A DNA stretch of 64,000 bases from contig NC_133478.1 of NCBI RefSeq assembly GCF_025370935.1, positions 15,831,331 to 15,895,330 of the forward strand, given 5' to 3'. A model generated the notes under the pieces. It made no database searches, had not been told where the DNA came from, and was given only the letters and a program-made list of their open reading frames with translations. The position numbers were made by a program, and so were the translations under genes. This DNA comes from Choristoneura fumiferana. Lineage: Eukaryota; Arthropoda; Insecta; Lepidoptera; Tortricidae. Numbering within the stretch: position 1 is the first letter of the stretch; every line of letters starts with the position of its first letter. This document shows positions 62,225-64,000 of this stretch, one piece after another.

Positions 62225-63380
62225 AAGAAAAGAAACTGTCAGAGGCGTGTGGCGGCCGATAGTGAAGTGGGTTACAATACGAACAAAATAATGCCTGGAA
62301 CGTTGTTCCTAAAATTTGTAGTAATATTATATCGTGCTGTAAGTATTATGTGTGCCTATCCTGCATTGTTGATGTTGGAAAATAAATTCATCTTCTTTTT
62401 CTTCTTCTTATCGTTGGCAAACACAAAGATTGCAGAAATGGTATAGTACGAATGGATGAATACCTCATAATGGTGCGACACTAATTGAAATTAACTTTAT
62501 AACGACACAGCAAAAATTAACAACGTAGACAAATACATCTGTGACAACTAGCTTCTACTCGTGGTTCCGCTTGCGAGAACCAACCTGGCAGTTGAATTAA
62601 AAATCAAGGATTTTACTAAATTTAAATGGAATAACGAGTATTGTGGTCTTTATCTACGTTGCGTGAGCAACAAGCATTAATTGACTTTCCTTAAATTTAG
62701 CAAAACTTGAACTATGGATATAAGCCAACGAATAAACATACTTGTGTACCTAAATAAATTCAAACCGCACCATTTTAAACGTCCAAGAGTTGAAAACCAA
62801 AATTTTTGTTTATCAGACCCACACAGAAGTGACGTGATTGAATGACAGACCAAGCACAACCTAAATAACTGGAGAGTAGAAATTTAGCATAGGATGGATC
62901 ATAGAGCTGCAGGAGGAAGGATTAGACTCAATAGAAAGCTAACTAATTTTCTTATCTTCCAGGGGAGACTTCGTTCTGCATTAGAAAAAAAATCTATATC
63001 ACCCGGGACCGCAATCTTTATAGTGATATCATTAAACCACTAAACCATTCAGCCGACAGTAATTTTAATTTTGCGAGATACGAGTAGCTATGTAGTTTAG
63101 TAAATGGAACGAAAACAATCCTGTTATAGTATCATAGAGTTATGTCTGTTCATCCGGTTCTTGCCATTGTTGTTATACGCTAATAGTGCAAGTGTTGTTT
63201 AGCTTTAAACTAGGTCAATTGGAGTAAATTTAATACAATAATATTAATTGTAGGCACCTTCTTATCCAATATCCCAGGACCAGCCAAAATAATTAATTAA
63301 CTTAAAGCCTTAATTAAAAATACAAAAACGTGGGCGGTCGACTACTTAAAACCAACCATAATTAGCAATCTGCCATTACT
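62225..63380. other. Unassigned upstream flank
   Basis: 62350-62405 resembles a LINE end (gttggaaaataaattcatct, then a T/C-rich tract). Otherwise no gene, RNA or repeat recognised. Confidence 0.3.
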
Positions 63381-63390
63381 TTAATGCAAT

Positions 63391-63500
63391 AATAAAACCT
63401 GTGGCGAGTGGCGAGGTAGTCGTTCATAGTGGCGTTCTAAGGGGGAGGCCTTTTTTTAGCTCTGGACGTCTTCCGGCTGATGATGATGATGATAACGAAT
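63391..63500 (+). pseudogene. LINE ORF2 tail with GAT tract
   Basis: gtagtcgttcatagtggcgt, tctaagggggaggcctttt and tggacgtcttccggctgatg match the last 90 bases of 38764-38958. Confidence 0.7.
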
Positions 63501-63639
63501 AAGCCTTGGAGGGAGTTAATCCTAATGGTCAAAGTTACCTTTCGGCACCAAAGTAACCCGACCTTACGGTACCTGGTAAAATTTAATACTAGCTAATTAC
63601 CCCCGATGCGACTCCAGCCGCGTTTTATTTTTTTATTTA

Positions 63640-63815
63640 TTATCTTGCAGGATCTATGCAATTATCCGGGATAAAAGTATCATTTATCATTCCCAAAGAC
63701 TCAAACTATATGTTTACCAAATTTCATCTAAATTGGTTTAGCGGTTTAAACGTGATGAAGTAACAAACAAACGAACAGACTTAAAAACTTTGGCATTTAT
63801 AATATTAAGTGGACT
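63640..63815 (+). mobile_element. RTE-like LINE 3' end
   Basis: ccgggataaaagtatcattt, accaaatttcatctaaattg and gtttaaacgtgatgaagtaa, ending catttataatattaagtgg; same family as 32735-32890. Confidence 0.6.
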
Positions 63816-64000
63816 TTTTTAATACCATACAAGATACTTTTTCTACGCCACAATACTCTGTCTAAAATTACACCGTTTACGTTTAATGAAACATGATCGT
63901 GGCGAGCCCCCCGTTGCTCAAACAAACAAACCTTCGTGAGGAGACAGTTAACATGGTCTTTGTTAAACTGTTTACAGATTTGACATATTGGCGTAGCAAC

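Noticed and set aside
62063..62226. CRISPR-like array
   Set aside because: Units are 16 bases with no spacers, in eukaryotic intergenic DNA; it is a minisatellite.

Overview
The window looks like lepidopteran (moth or butterfly) nuclear DNA: AT-rich, long introns, a dense mix of tRNA-derived SINEs, 5'-truncated non-LTR retrotransposon tails (often ending in short tandem GAT, TTTGAC or TTGTA tracts), a Helitron-like insertion, and many foldback/MITE elements. The taxon is inferred from the style of these repeats and from the one recognisable gene. No bacterial features, CRISPR array or rRNA were seen, and no tRNA gene outside SINE heads.

There is one convincing gene, on the minus strand: a Rh-type (Rhesus glycoprotein family, Rh50-like) ammonium/ammonia channel. 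Eight coding exons (1,183 coding bases, 394 codons plus one base) run from the ATG at 52119 down to 2517, all with GT-AG junctions and compatible phases. A probable 5' untranslated exon lies at about 61118-61205. The C-terminal exon, expected to encode mainly the cytosolic tail, was not found and is probably beyond base 1. Coding sequence fills under 2% of a locus of roughly 59 kb; the rest is intron built from nested repeats. The two largest introns are 31.8 kb (20199-51998) and 9.0 kb (52133-61117).

Layout: 1-10443 holds exons 8 and 7 with foldback elements and a motif cluster at 4.5-5.95 kb. 10444-20198 holds exons 6 to 2, a 1.8 kb long-TIR element with a Helitron-like element inside it, and a SINE lying 16 bases from a splice acceptor. 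20199-51998 is the giant intron. It contains a 1.55 kb inverted duplication (26159-27707), a direct duplication of about 5.2-5.5 kb (28373-33591 and 33775-39320) with a 100-N assembly gap between the copies, an interrupted LINE with target-site duplication (40.7 kb), foldbacks and LINE tails. 51999-52132 is exon 1. 52133-61117 contains a 60-bp minisatellite that appears to have grown out of a MITE, a MITE split by a LINE, and a 500-bp foldback. 61118-64000 holds the putative first exon and promoter, a SINE, a 16-bp minisatellite and LINE tails.

No new multi-gene system is visible. The strongest observations are the gap-flanking duplication (probably two haplotypes left in the assembly), an isoleucine where human RhCG has the Phe130 gate residue, and several readable nested-insertion histories. 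Repeat family names are by resemblance only, and repeat boundaries were read by eye and may be off by several bases.
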